Assembly: GCF_037042905.1 (NCBI RefSeq)
Contig: NW_026974140.1
Coordinates: forward strand, 10,427,001-10,491,000
Length of the DNA stretch: 64,000 nt
From: Lytechinus pictus
Lineage: Eukaryota; Echinodermata; Echinoidea; Temnopleuroida; Toxopneustidae
Direction of reading: 5' to 3'
The notes under the pieces were generated by a model that had not been told where the DNA came from, ran no database searches, and was given only the letters and a program-made list of their open reading frames with translations. This document shows positions 32,601 through 40,807 of this stretch, piece by piece. Made by a program: the position numbers and the translations under genes. Positions within the stretch are counted from its first letter, which is position 1. Each line of letters begins with the position of its first letter.

Positions 32601-35600
32601 TATAATTTCGCCATCAACATTTATTTTTGAAACAATAGATTTTTTTAATTTACCATGCAAAACATTCTTAATTATTTTCCAGGTATTTTGTATATCATTT
32701 TTGAATAATTGAAACTGATTACAAAAATACTTTTTTTTACTTTTCTTAAGTATACCAGTAAGAATGTTCTTGTAATCTTTGTACTTTTTCTTGTTCTTAT
32801 CACATGGTTTGACAATTGATTTCAAATAAAGATTGTTCTTCCTGATAATGGATCGTAAAATACCCTTGGAGACCCATGGGGACCTTGGAATCTTTTTGTA
32901 GTTAGATCTTTTTTCGGATTAAAGGAAAACAATGATCCATCTTTGAAGATGTTATGCTCATGAATGATTCAAAGGCATCATTTGCATTTTCTATAGTGTA
33001 GATTCCAGACCAGTCTGTGTTTTCTAGCTCTTGCATAAAGTGTTCTATATTGTTTTCAGAAAAATCACGTTGTATGTGAAAAGAAACCAAATTCGCCGAT
33101 AAATCATTATTGAGTTGGAAATGGAGGAATATTGAAAAATGGTCAGATAGATCGGAAAGAATTATGCCAGATGACAGCGCAAGTCGTACATTCGTTAACA
33201 CTGGATGCATTTTCTAGACAAATGGAACAGTTTCTAGACCCCCGTATACTTATAGACCCTGTGTTTATGAAACCATGGACACGCAACTAGGAGATATTTC
33301 TCCATTTTCATTTACCTTTCTTTGCTTGTCAGGATTGAAAGGGTTGATGTTCGGGGCTATGCTTGCCGCCTTGATGAGTACACTGACGTCAGTGTTTAAT
33401 AGTTTAAGTACTCTCTTCACCATGGATATATGGACCAAGATTAGACCTGTTGCCAAGGATACAGAACTCTTAATCGTTGGACGGTAATATTCTGATATTG
33501 CAGATATGACTTAATATTTTTTTCCAGGAGAAATTTCTTTAAATGTCTAAATATGATATACATAACCGTCTCCATAAAAAGACATGTATATAGAGCATTT
33601 TCACTTAGATTGAATCTGGAGAAAATGTGGGGACATCCTTATGCACTTATTATGATCCACACTGACATCATTTTAAATGATCCACTTCATATTGATTAAC
33701 ATTTTGTCATATCTGTTATTTACAATATCTGTATGCAGATAAATAATTCTTATGTTGTCTGATTATCTTGAAATACATTTTCAAGATGAATCCTGTGAGA
33801 GGGCCGGAAAATGAATTATATTCGCTCGAATTTTGAAGTAATAATTTACATCAAATATATCACGGTGCAGCTGATGTTCATTCCTATGAAGTTTCCACTT
33901 TATTTTAATGTCTAGTGCACGTATTTGTTGTTCTTTACTGGATGTTTTCTAGCTATATTATACCCAGTGCGCGTATTCTTTGTCCTTTAGAGGATTATTT
34001 TTGTTTTCTTCTTCTTATCATTATTATCATTATTATCATTACTATTATTATTATCATTATTATCATTATTATTACTATTATTATTGTTATCATTATCATT
34101 ATTATTACTTTGTTCGCTATGTTAACGAGATATTAGTTGTGGTTATCAGAGCCATATGGCTCCTCTCTTATTCACCCTTCGAAAAAAAATAGTTTTTTTA
34201 TGCTTCCTTTGATTTTGATGTCTTTAAAATTATATTGGTTTTTTTTTACAATGATCTGTTTAGTGCCTGTACAGGTGTGATGGCCATCATTGCTATCTTG
34301 TGGCTCCCTCTTATTCAAGCCTCAGGGACCGGACAACTCTTCGTCTACATCCAAGCTATGACGTCATATTTAACCCCTCCCATCTTTGCAGTCTTTGTAG
34401 GGGGCATGTTTTGGGAACGAGTTACTGAAAAGGTACAACAGATTGCAAAGAGAATTCTATTCTGTCTTTAAATTCTTACCTACATATTTTATTGATTGTT
34501 ACTTCTATTATGTCAACTCTTTTTTATTCCACTCATCAATTTTAATCATTAAGATTTCACCTAGCAGGTGTTATGGTTAGTTATTATATTACTAATCATA
34601 TTCTCCATCTTGTATCATTATGTTCCCTCTTAATCTTGACAATGACAGGGCATTCTTTGGTCTGCCAAAGGGTGTGTAGGTTGGTTATAATAATTATATT
34701 CTCAATTTTTGGGTTATCATTGTTGACAGTTTGGGTGCATTCTCTGGTCTGCTAGCAGGCTGGTTATTGTATCAATTATCATTTTCTCCATCTTTTATCA
34801 TATTCTACAATTTGTTTGGGGTGGGGGTAAATCTTTGGTCTGCTCGTGGAAGTAATGGTTGGTTATGATATTAATTATCATTTTCTCATAATATCTATTT
34901 AAATTGTTGACAGGGGACATTCTTTGGTCTGCTAGCGCCGGGGAGTAGTGGTTGGTTATGATATTAATTATCATATTTTAATTTTTTTTTTTATTAATAA
35001 TCATTGTTGACAGGGTGCATTTTTTGGTCTGCTAGCGGGAGTAGTAGTGGGTATCATCCGTATGATCCTGGACTACACATTCATTGCGCCAGGATGTGGC
35101 CAGATAGACAACAGACCAAGCATTGTCTCTAACTTCCACTACCTTAACTTTGCCACTGTACTCTTCACCATCACTCTCATCGTCATTGTCATAATTAGTC
35201 TCTTTACTGAACCAATTCAAAGTGAAAAGGTATGTCTTTATTGGTTGGTCAATTACCAATCTGGGAGCTCTGCCCCCTCCTAGCCTGCATACAGGAAACT
35301 GTGACATTTGTCTGAAAGTCAATCGAAAAGTGTGTAAAATAAATTGTAACCCACCCCCACCGGTCAAGGAGGGGGATTATTAGAGTGATGGCCTTTTTCC
35401 TTTTGTGATTATAGTGATGACCTTTTATTCCTTTACATATTTTTTTTGCTTGAGTTTTACAAAGAAAAAAGTTTGCACTTTTTAGTGCTCCCTCCCCTAA
35501 TCCTGAATCTGCAACTTGTTAATGAAAACATATCTACTAGGATATTGTTGATCAGATAACTTCTGGAAATTAAAACAAACTGAGAATGTATAGGCTTGAT

Positions 35601-37232
35601 TAAACAGTTGAATATTAAAATAATATAAAGAATGAGTCACACGCATACCAATTGTAATAATAATACAAATTATAGACCTTATATTCAAATATCAGTATTC
35701 AAGCCTTTGTTATCTTCTGTTTCTTTCTGAAGCAATTCCAAGCAAAAATACATTTTCTGAAAGAATATTGATAAACATATATAGGGCTGAACGAACAATG
35801 ATGAATAATGAATAATAAAAAGTGAGATGGGCATACATATAATTCCAAGACTGTATAAAGTATAACCATATTCCATTTTCTACATTTTGTTTTTTATATA
35901 AAACATTTGGTAAAAATCGAATAAAATGTTTTGTAAAAAGCAGTTTAATATTCCATCCTCCTAACTAGGATACTCTTCATTATCACTTATCAAAGTATTA
36001 CTTGTATTATTTTTGCTGCTCCCTACAGCTGGTACGTTTAACATGGTGGACAAGGCACAGCAAATTACCCAGACAACCAATGGATGACTCCTATAAGCCT
36101 GTAGACACACCACCAAGTGGTGATCAACTAGAACTTGAAGATGGTAATCATGCTTTTTTCTTTTTTTATTTTGATAAAGGTAATTTTGAAAAATAGCTAA
36201 AACTTCTAAATCTACTTTTTTTAATCATTAAAATGATGATTGATCATTAGAATGATCAATGATTATACTTCTTGTTAGTACGATTTCGTTTTATCTAGTA
36301 ATTGCTATATACTAACAAATATGAAAATTTCCTTCTACACTACCGTAACTGAATAATCTTTCTGCATATTTTGTCAACAATCAAAAGATAAAAAACCTAA
36401 TTCTTCTATCAACTGCCAGAGAAAAAGAATTTATTACTGCATGTTTTTCAAAAGTTAATCACAATTGCAAGATCTAAATTGAGTTTTCCCATCAACCACC
36501 GGAGAAAAGGAACTTAATACTAAATGCTTTTTCAAAATTCAATCACAATCACCAGATATAAATTTAATACTCCCATTCTCCACTGGGGGCGTTTCATAAA
36601 GCTGTTCGTAAGATAAGAGCGACTTTAAGAAAGACTGGTGATCCTTTCTTACGTGCTTAACCATCGCCAATGAATATACCATTTACCACAAGAAAGGATC
36701 ACCAGTCGTTCTTAAAGTCGCTCTTAACTTACGAACAGCTTTATGAAACGGCCACCTGGAGAGGAAAAGTTTGATTTTGGACTGAAGTGTATTGCACTGT
36801 GTAATATCTTGTATGAGTGTGTTACACTATGTATTATCTTCAGCATAATCCCAATTTTTTGCTTTGTGTGATTAAAAAAAGAGAGGACCCATTTCAAATT
36901 ATAGAGCCATTGCTTAATTCGATTTCCTATATGAGTGTAGTCTTTTTCAAATGAACAACTCAACTTTTTTAAATTCCCACGTTCATGGAATTAACAAGCC
37001 ATAATTACATATCCTTTTAAATACAGTGAAAGTGAATGATCCATCATGTGCACGCCGAGCCTGTGGTATACTATGTGGAATTACCTTAGGCAAGGCAGCT
37101 GATCAACCCACTGAGGAAGAGATCAAAAGAATGACATCACTTGAGGAGACCCCCTTCTGGTATCGTGTCATGCTTGCTAATCTCATCATAGCTATAGGAT
37201 TCGGAATATTTCTCTTTGGGTTCTTCGGTTGA
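13678..37232 (+). CDS. SLC5A: SLC5-family sodium/solute cotransporter, 14 exons, complete
   Basis: CDS joined from 13678-13764, 19788-19859, 21247-21351, 23262-23321, 24114-24218, 24806-24992, 26299-26525, 27815-27950, 29353-29460, 33333-33483, 34264-34432, 35014-35229, 36029-36143 and 37027-37232: 1944 nt, 647 aa, close to the usual SGLT/SMIT length. All introns are GT..AG and phases agree. Family marks: [12 protein letters not shown] (42-53), SNIGSIHF (61-68), [11 protein letters not shown] (112-122), [11 protein letters not shown] (178-188), VQRSMSTKN (284-292), [21 protein letters not shown] near the C-terminus. Conserved positions of the sugar site are present: N62, H67, E86, K307, Q443. 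Two N-glycosylation sites (NST, NAS) lie in the exon 7 loop. It should be a many-helix plasma membrane symporter driven by sodium. Recalled sequences suggest SMIT2 (SLC5A11) or the SGLT4/5 group, but YFCTNQ replaces YWCTDQ, so the substrate cannot be assigned. Confidence 0.93.
13795..14262. repeat. (TAG)n microsatellite, about 470 bp
   Basis: GTAGTAGTAG-type repeat with a few CAG, GAA and TATAG interruptions. It begins about 30 bases after the 5' splice site of SLC5 exon 1 and is transcribed as UAG repeats. Confidence 0.96.
14300..14530. repeat. (GAA)n-rich polypurine array
   Basis: GAAGAAGAAG with GAG and AAA interruptions, following the TAG array in SLC5 intron 1. Confidence 0.92.
14531..15200. 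other. SLC5 intron 1, no recognised feature
   Basis: Non-repetitive-looking AT-rich DNA without an exon. Confidence 0.45.
15205..15568 (-). mobile_element. tRNA-derived SINE
   Basis: Read on the minus strand, the 5' end is a tRNA-like head: A box TGGTGTAGTGG (complement of 15539-15549) and B box GTTCGAATC (complement of 15496-15504), 35 bases apart. A body of about 250 bp follows and a 3' tail AAGCGCTTTATG then (ATT)n at 15205-15220. The anticodon arm does not fold as a normal tRNA. Lies antisense in SLC5 intron 1. Confidence 0.82.
15580..17142. other. SLC5 intron 1, mostly unassigned
   Basis: Contains a short GA-rich tract (16148-16190), a (TA)n tract (16868-16887) and a C-run. No exon seen. 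Confidence 0.4.
17143..17542. mobile_element. CTAGTCTGC-ended repeat, copy 1, interrupted
   Basis: Shares over 80% of its sequence by eye with 60961-61122 (CTAGTCTGCAGGCACAG at the left, AAGGGTTTGC..AGCAGACTA at the right). The ends CTAGTCTGC and GCAGACTAG are inverted repeats. It is interrupted by a palindromic element at 17258-17488. Confidence 0.75.
17258..17488. mobile_element. Palindromic 231-bp element with CACAGTAAAAACGCTG ends
   Basis: Two arms of about 85 bp are near-perfect inverted repeats (CACAGTAAAAACGCTGTTTA at the left, its complement at the right). Flanks are AA (17256-17257) and TA (17489-17490); the uninterrupted copy at 61070 has TA there. A TA target fits the Tc1/mariner group. 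Confidence 0.82.
18317..18625. mobile_element. MITE with GCCCGTATTCTGAAGTCGG ends
   Basis: Terminal inverted repeats of about 60 bp. Flanks CTATG and TTATG match at 4 of 5 positions and may be a target duplication. SLC5 intron 1. Confidence 0.75.
18886..19436 (-). mobile_element. G/C-capped hAT-like MITE, copy A
   Basis: Ends CCCGGGGGGG..GCACTT and AAGTGCCCCCC..CCGGG, then inner inverted repeats ACGAGTGGATAC..ATGCGCGACCA. Direct flanks CGGGAGAT and CGGGGGAT match at 7 of 8 bases. Relative to copies B (25321) and C (28527) it is inverted. The interior repeats CCTAAACACGTA and TTAACAAGTATTGG motifs. SLC5 intron 1. Confidence 0.85.
19788..19859 (+). CDS. SLC5A: SLC5 exon 2 (residues 30-53)
   Basis: Acceptor TGTAG, donor CTG/GTAAGT. 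Encodes [19 protein letters not shown], the SLC5 motif before helix 1 of the transport core; the usual WWP is WWL here. Confidence 0.9.
19860..21246 (+). other. SLC5 intron 2
   Basis: Apart from the pyrimidine tract and a short ATTATC-rich stretch (19935-20010), nothing recognised. Confidence 0.5.
20517..20548. repeat. (TC)n microsatellite
   Basis: Sixteen or so uninterrupted TC dinucleotides inside a longer pyrimidine-rich stretch (20460-20570), SLC5 intron 2. Confidence 0.9.
21247..21351 (+). CDS. SLC5A: SLC5 exon 3 (residues 54-88)
   Basis: Encodes [20 protein letters not shown], the unwound first core helix with sugar and sodium ligands, and ends at YEFS. The canonical GSGHF is GSIHF. 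Acceptor TCAG, donor TCT/GTAAGT, phase 0. Confidence 0.92.
21839..22421. mobile_element. Long-TIR MITE, AAGGGATGGTCCGGGCTGAA ends
   Basis: Inverted arms of about 190 bp: the left starts GGGATGGTCCGGGCTGAAA and the right ends TTCAGCCCGGACCATCCC. Arms also share AAAATCGGAT, AAAACAGTCGTC and AATATTCAT segments in inverted orientation. SLC5 intron 3. Confidence 0.88.
22692..23008. mobile_element. MITE built from ATGTCGAC palindromes
   Basis: Terminal inverted repeats GCCTTTGAAGTGCAATCG and complement. The whole 317 bp is a chain of CATGGCGAGATA, CATGTCGAC and ATCTCGCC motifs in both directions. SLC5 intron 3. Confidence 0.88.
23262..23321 (+). CDS. SLC5A: SLC5 exon 4 (residues 89-108)
   Basis: Twenty codons, [20 protein letters not shown], one membrane helix. 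Acceptor TTTCAG, donor GGG/GTAAGC. Confidence 0.92.
23375..23756. repeat. (GAT)n microsatellite, about 380 bp
   Basis: GATGATGATG with GGT interruptions, starting about 55 bases after the donor of SLC5 exon 4. The poly-Asp, poly-Met, poly-His and poly-Ser frames across it are artefacts. Confidence 0.97.
24114..24218 (+). CDS. SLC5A: SLC5 exon 5 (residues 109-143)
   Basis: Encodes [18 protein letters not shown], the conserved PEYL..RFGG motif, and a helix. Acceptor TTGCAG, donor GCG/GTAAGT. Confidence 0.93.
24806..24992 (+). CDS. SLC5A: SLC5 exon 6 (residues 144-205)
   Basis: Encodes [16 protein letters not shown] and the symporter signature region [17 protein letters not shown], including the conserved Asp at 188. 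Ends in phase 1 (donor G/GTTAGT). Confidence 0.94.
25321..25875 (+). mobile_element. G/C-capped hAT-like MITE, copy B
   Basis: Flanked by an exact 8-bp direct repeat AACTGTTT (25313-25320 and 25876-25883). Starts CCCGGGGGGGCACTTCC, ends with poly-C and CCGGG. Same family as 18886-19436 and 28527-29108. SLC5 intron 6. Confidence 0.92.
26299..26525 (+). CDS. SLC5A: SLC5 exon 7 (residues 206-281)
   Basis: Encodes the VEIGGFGGL segment, an extracellular loop with NST and NAS glycosylation sites, AWHIFR, DYPWPG, and ends with AQYFCTNQ. Acceptor TTTTAG, donor CAA/GTAGGT, phase 0 at the end. Confidence 0.94.
27594..27766. mobile_element. MITE with GGGCCGTTTCATAAAGCTG ends, copy 1
   Basis: Near-palindromic 170-bp element; right end GCTTTATGAAACGGCCC, arms containing TTAAGAGCGACT and ATAATCACCA. 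SLC5 intron 7; second copy at 36588-36757. Confidence 0.78.
27815..27950 (+). CDS. SLC5A: SLC5 exon 8 (residues 282-326)
   Basis: Encodes [29 protein letters not shown] and [11 protein letters not shown]307 matches the conserved Lys of the sugar site. Acceptor TTTCAG, donor G/GTATGT, phase 1. Confidence 0.94.
28105..28270. mobile_element. MITE with GGGGCCCGTTTCAT ends
   Basis: Inverted ends GGGCCCGTTTCATCAAGAG and CTCTTTATGAAATGGGCCC. AGAT flanks both sides (28101-28104 and 28271-28274). Inner arms share ATGGTAGTTG-type inverted segments. SLC5 intron 8. Confidence 0.82.
28527..29108 (+). mobile_element. G/C-capped hAT-like MITE, copy C
   Basis: Flanked by an exact 8-bp direct repeat TGTGTTCT (28519-28526 and 29109-29116). 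Same family and orientation as the copy at 25321. SLC5 intron 8. Confidence 0.92.
29353..29460 (+). CDS. SLC5A: SLC5 exon 9 (residues 327-362)
   Basis: Encodes [27 protein letters not shown] and RLMPTG, the four-Cys extracellular loop typical of SGLT/SMIT proteins. Acceptor TTTTTAG, donor ACAG/GTAATT. Confidence 0.94.
29461..30124 (+). other. SLC5 intron 9 before the LINE
   Basis: AT-rich DNA with no recognised feature. Confidence 0.45.
30914..31684 (-). pseudogene. LINE reverse transcriptase, C-terminal fragment
   Basis: 256-codon open frame containing [26 protein letters not shown] and [11 protein letters not shown], typical of the region after the catalytic core. It is shifted relative to the upstream fragment at an A7 run near 31635 (NLQKNK versus SKKTNYMLF). 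Confidence 0.9.
31614..31880 (-). pseudogene. LINE reverse transcriptase, catalytic FADD fragment
   Basis: Holds [20 protein letters not shown] and FADDSNIF (the catalytic Asp pair). Upstream and downstream fragments are in other frames. Confidence 0.9.
31882..32199 (-). pseudogene. LINE reverse transcriptase, motif A fragment
   Basis: Holds [32 protein letters not shown] and [10 protein letters not shown]. It ends prematurely where the frame shifts near 31900. Confidence 0.9.
32355..32825 (-). pseudogene. LINE, endonuclease-RT linker fragment
   Basis: 156-codon frame with [28 protein letters not shown] and [14 protein letters not shown], the region preceding reverse transcriptase in LINEs. 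Confidence 0.85.
32902..33210 (-). pseudogene. LINE, end of the endonuclease domain
   Basis: [11 protein letters not shown] carries the terminal SDH motif of APE-type endonucleases. The rest of the domain is absent. Confidence 0.8.
33333..33483 (+). CDS. SLC5A: SLC5 exon 10 (residues 363-412)
   Basis: Encodes [20 protein letters not shown] and [13 protein letters not shown]378 and T379 occupy the sodium (Na2) ligand positions. Acceptor TTGTCAG, donor CG/GTAATA, phase 2. Confidence 0.94.
34015..34115. repeat. TTATCATTATTA-type simple repeat
   Basis: Mixed TTA/TCA triplets of about 100 bp in SLC5 intron 10. Confidence 0.88.
34264..34432 (+). CDS. SLC5A: SLC5 exon 11 (residues 413-469)
   Basis: Encodes [20 protein letters not shown], the YIQ sugar-site Gln (Q443), [20 protein letters not shown]. 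Acceptor TGTTTAG, donor AAG/GTACAA, phase 0. Confidence 0.93.
34640..35050 (+). repeat. Five tandem units repeating the SLC5 exon 12 acceptor
   Basis: The motif GGTCTGC recurs at 34659, 34746, 34837, 34926 and 35026 (spacing 87, 91, 89, 100). Around it TTGACAG, GCATTCTTTGG and GCTAGC also recur, followed by GGTTGGTTAT and ATTAATTATCAT. The fifth unit is the true intron/exon 12 boundary. Confidence 0.88.
35014..35229 (+). CDS. SLC5A: SLC5 exon 12 (residues 470-541)
   Basis: Seventy-two codons starting [20 protein letters not shown] and ending FTEPIQSEK. Its acceptor and first 40 or so bases are the last of five similar tandem units (34640-35050). Confidence 0.93.
35230..36028 (+). other. SLC5 intron 12
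   Basis: AT-rich; no feature recognised. Confidence 0.5.
36029..36143 (+). CDS. SLC5A: SLC5 exon 13 (residues 542-579)
   Basis: Cytoplasmic loop: [14 protein letters not shown], then an acidic linker ending QLELED. Acceptor CTACAG, donor G/GTAATC, phase 1. Confidence 0.9.
36588..36757. mobile_element. MITE with GGGCCGTTTCATAAAGCTG ends, copy 2
   Basis: Near-perfect hairpin: GCGTTTCATAAAGCTGTTCG at the left is mirrored by CGAACAGCTTTATGAAACGG at the right, and arms share AGGATCACCAGTC in inverted orientation. SLC5 intron 13. Confidence 0.88.
37027..37232 (+). CDS. SLC5A: SLC5 exon 14, terminal
   Basis: Encodes the CGILCGI motif, [13 protein letters not shown] and the last helix ([15 protein letters not shown]), ending in TGA 37230-37232. 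The LCGI..SLEE pattern matches SLC5A11-like C-termini. Confidence 0.93.
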
Positions 37233-38900
37233 CGACTTATTTTGTTTCTTAACCTGTAAACAATCCATGATGCTCAATACAAAGTATTTTATGGACAATC
37301 AACAGTGACAGGGTATTAGATATTACAAGTGTTGTTTAAAATCCTTTGTAAATATATATGATCCAATGTACGGTGAATTCTCCTCAATTGTCGCTCTAGC
37401 AGTCTTTGTGCAACCTGGCAGCAATTTTATTCCTAAGAATTTACTTCCTGTCAGAATTGAGTTTATTTAGTCAAACCCTACACATTATGATCATTCATAA
37501 ACATAGATCGTAAAGCTATTAAGTACTTAGCAACGACATTGGCAACAACTCCAGCATTTTGTTAGCAGTATGCAATGGGATAATGATGGCAAGATGGCGA
37601 ATTGAAATTCCAATATAGGCAGTAAACTTGATATGAAAATGTTATCTTGTTTGATAAAAGTTGAGGCGAGACTTTGAACAAAATACAAGTCAAAGTCTAT
37701 AGCCTAATTCAAAGACTCCAAAACGACTTATTTGTAGTACGGAAAGATAAAAAGGCCAAAAAGTCGTAGGAAAAAAAATTGTGGTCTGATACCAATGAAA
37801 TGAGGGAACAGCTTGTGCTATATAGGCATTGTAAAAATATAATGTGTAGACAGGGTGAAAGTTAAACCACAGGGTTATAGATATGCAATACAATATAAAC
37901 ACCTTGAGTACTGGTAGGGAGCAGATGTATATGATGATGCATGTGTGTTTTCTTGTTTAGAAGTGAGACTCTTGTGCAAGAAGTTTGCAGTGATTATCCT
38001 TTTGATGGAATATATTAGAATATGTGAATGATTTTTATTTAATTGGCATATGAATGGGAACTTAATATTTCTAACATTATGAAATATTTTATTCTACTTC
38101 ATTTCTTTGTTCCCCCCCCCCCCCAAAAAAAAAAGGGCAATATTTTAGAAATTGAATGTATTCAAATCATAGCCTGTAACAGGGGGCATTAATTTTGAGA
38201 TAGATTGCTAGAAAGTATATCTTTTTCTTCTTTATGTATATTTGTTTCATACAAACAATTTTGATATACAGTATTAGTATAATGCTGGTGTTTTTCAACT
38301 AGTAAACTGATTTTAGATACTGTGAAATCTCTTTTTAGTCTGGTGTTTTTGCTGTTGATAATTTCCATCATAAAAAAAAGAAACTCAAAGGAAGATGAAA
38401 ATATAGAAACTAATTTATGAAATCAAATATTTGTCAGTAAAATAAATATAATTATTGACTCTCTTCAAATCAAAATTAAAAACATATCTCTTTAGTTAAG
38501 AAAATTTGCTGTGTAGATTTAGGTACAGAGCTCTGAACAAGCGCAGCTGAATATATTCATATAAAAGCTTATATTTATTATAAATAAATAAAGTTCTTTA
38601 ATATAGCACATATAATTTTGCTTCATATATTTTACGCGAGAAAGGCCCCAGAAATAGAAATAATAAACATTTATTAATTCTTAAAAATGAAGTGGGAACT
38701 TTTGTCGCAATCTGTAATTATATTTAGAGCTCTGATAAATACTGGTTAGACCTAATTAAGTTGGTCAAATATTAAAACCTACGGTTGGATGAAAGAAAGA
38801 CAATCTAGATGCTGAATGATTGTCATGTTTTTTTCAAAAAAGAATCAGTACCCGTAATATTATGATATTTTGATATTAATGAATGTAAATAAAGTTTAAA
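37233..38900 (+). other. Presumed 3' UTR of the SLC5 gene
   Basis: Sequence after the stop. Candidate poly(A) signals AATAAA at 38583 and 38587 (overlapping pair) and at 38888. No other gene is seen. Confidence 0.5.
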
Positions 38901-40527
38901 AAATTGGTATCAAAACCTAAAAAGTGCATTTTCTTTTTATTAGGTATTCATGCATTGTTGAAGAGTCTACAAGGCACCAATTCCCTTCACCAAAAAAATT
39001 AAAAAAACAAACAAACCCTCAAATATCTTCTTCTCCCCCTTCCCCCCCCCCCTGACAAAGCTTTTTTTTCTGTATGGAACATTCCCATATTAAAAAATAA
39101 TAGAAAGCATAGGAAAGTGCACTCTAGGATACTTTGAACATAGGCAGATAGACAGTTTGCAAAAGTTGATATATTTTTCTTACTCTATATTCACCGAAAT
39201 GGTTGTAGTGCCTTTTTGAAATATTTTTCCATGTAATCAAGTAAATGGGGGAAGGTTAAGAAAAAGATGGTATCATAGATTAATCTAACAGAGCATGCAG
39301 GGTAATTTGAACCAGCGACTGTGCCAATCGTGACAAAAACAGCAACACCTATTCAAATGTATTATTTACTAGTAGAATAATCTGACACATTTATTAATTC
39401 ATAATGAATTACACTAATTTATGAATTTCAATGTTTTAACAAAACATAAGCATAAACAAAGCCACAAAACTGAATCTTGTTTTAATTCTCTCTGAGAATA
39501 TGATCAAATTTTTTAAATTAATTTTTTTATCCATTGTATTGTATTGTTTTTCTTTTTTAGCTACTGTATTCAAATGAAATTTGTCAAAGAAATTGATTCA
39601 ATAACAGCAAAACATTGATAGATTCAAAACAATGAAAAGTGAAAATGACACATTTCTGAATAGTTACTGAAAACATTGTGTTGGATTTATACATGAAATC
39701 ACATTTTTGAGCAATTTGTGGTCCATAATTTCAGAACTGCTTGCCAAAACAAAGCCAATTTGGTCTCAAAAGATGCCAAGATTCGAAAGCAAAAAGTAAT
39801 GAAGCATTAATGTTTCCCTTGTTTAAAATATGCAGGAATGGAGGGAGATTTAACCCCACCCCCCCCCCCAATCATTGGTGCAAACCTTCACTTTCGAGTT
39901 AAAAGAAGTCTGAATGCACAGCCTACAATGACCTGTGTATGGAAGGCCAAATTGAAAGAGCAAGTCTTATATGTGCTAGTCATTAACATATGGAGCAGCT
40001 GCTCGTATATGACCCCACAAATCCAAAAATTATAACTCTGATAACTTTCTTCATCTTTAAAGGATATTCCTCAAACCTTCACCAATTTTTTTTTTCGACT
40101 ATATTTACAACAAACTTTTCTTCAGGGTGAACTTCCCCTCTATTAATGTTGATTCACTCTAACATGACATAGAACTCAAACAATTTAATGTAAATAAAAG
40201 TCTACACTATAATTTATTGATATTCTATTTAATGAAGAATTTGAAGGCATCACTGATTTTTTCTGATATAAAATATCAGTTATGATTAAAAATAACTAAT
40301 GACATATTTACATTTGATGTCATACATCAAACACAGAAAACAGATACAGGGAATCGGAATATAAAAACATGCGAATAAACTTGGTATTAAAGACACATCA
40401 CAATTAATGGGATATTCATACATTTAGAAATAAAGTCTATAAAGGTTTTTTTTAGATATTTATTTCATATTTGTCCAAATAGTGTAGTAGGTTGCAGTAG
40501 TGGTTAGTCAGGAGACTTTATATTCTT
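38901..40527. other. Intergenic DNA
   Basis: AT-rich with a few C runs. No gene, RNA or confident repeat. Confidence 0.45.
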
Positions 40528-40807
40528 GGGTCCCGTCTTACAAAGAGTTATGATTGATCCGATCAACAACTACTGAAAGCCAGCAACGCCAACATTTAAA
40601 CTGCCTGTTTATTCAAAATGTTTTCTAGATGATGTATTGTATACTCCTACATTAATTGTTAAACTCACAATTCACTGGGCTCCTCTTTGTTTTAATGACA
40701 TTGTGTGCTAATTTCCTGAAGAAACAATTATGCCACTGATGGATTTCCAATTTTCCATATATTTGAGGTTGATTGGATCAATCGTAACTCTTTGTAAGAT
40801 GGGACCC
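40528..40807. mobile_element. MITE with GGGTCCCGTCTTACAAAG ends, copy 2
   Basis: Ends GGGTCCCGTCTTACAAAGAG and (complement) GGGTCCCATCTTACAAAGAG are inverted repeats continuing into GTTA(T/C)GATTGATCC. Same family as 5524-6020. Confidence 0.82.

Larger units (their letters stand above)
30125..33215 (-). mobile_element. Decayed non-LTR retrotransposon (LINE), antisense in SLC5 intron 9
   Basis: On the minus strand, protein fragments occur in the order of a LINE ORF2: the end of an endonuclease domain ([11 protein letters not shown], 32902-33210), a linker (32355-32825), reverse transcriptase motif A ([10 protein letters not shown], 31882-32199), [13 protein letters not shown] and FADDSN (31614-31880), and the thumb/C-terminal part (30914-31684) with KFLGVTID. 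The 3' UTR ends near 30125 in GAATAAATGCAATCAA. Pieces lie in different frames, so it cannot encode a working enzyme. The N-terminal endonuclease is missing (5' truncated). Jockey/CR1-like by eye; clade not certain. Confidence 0.9.
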
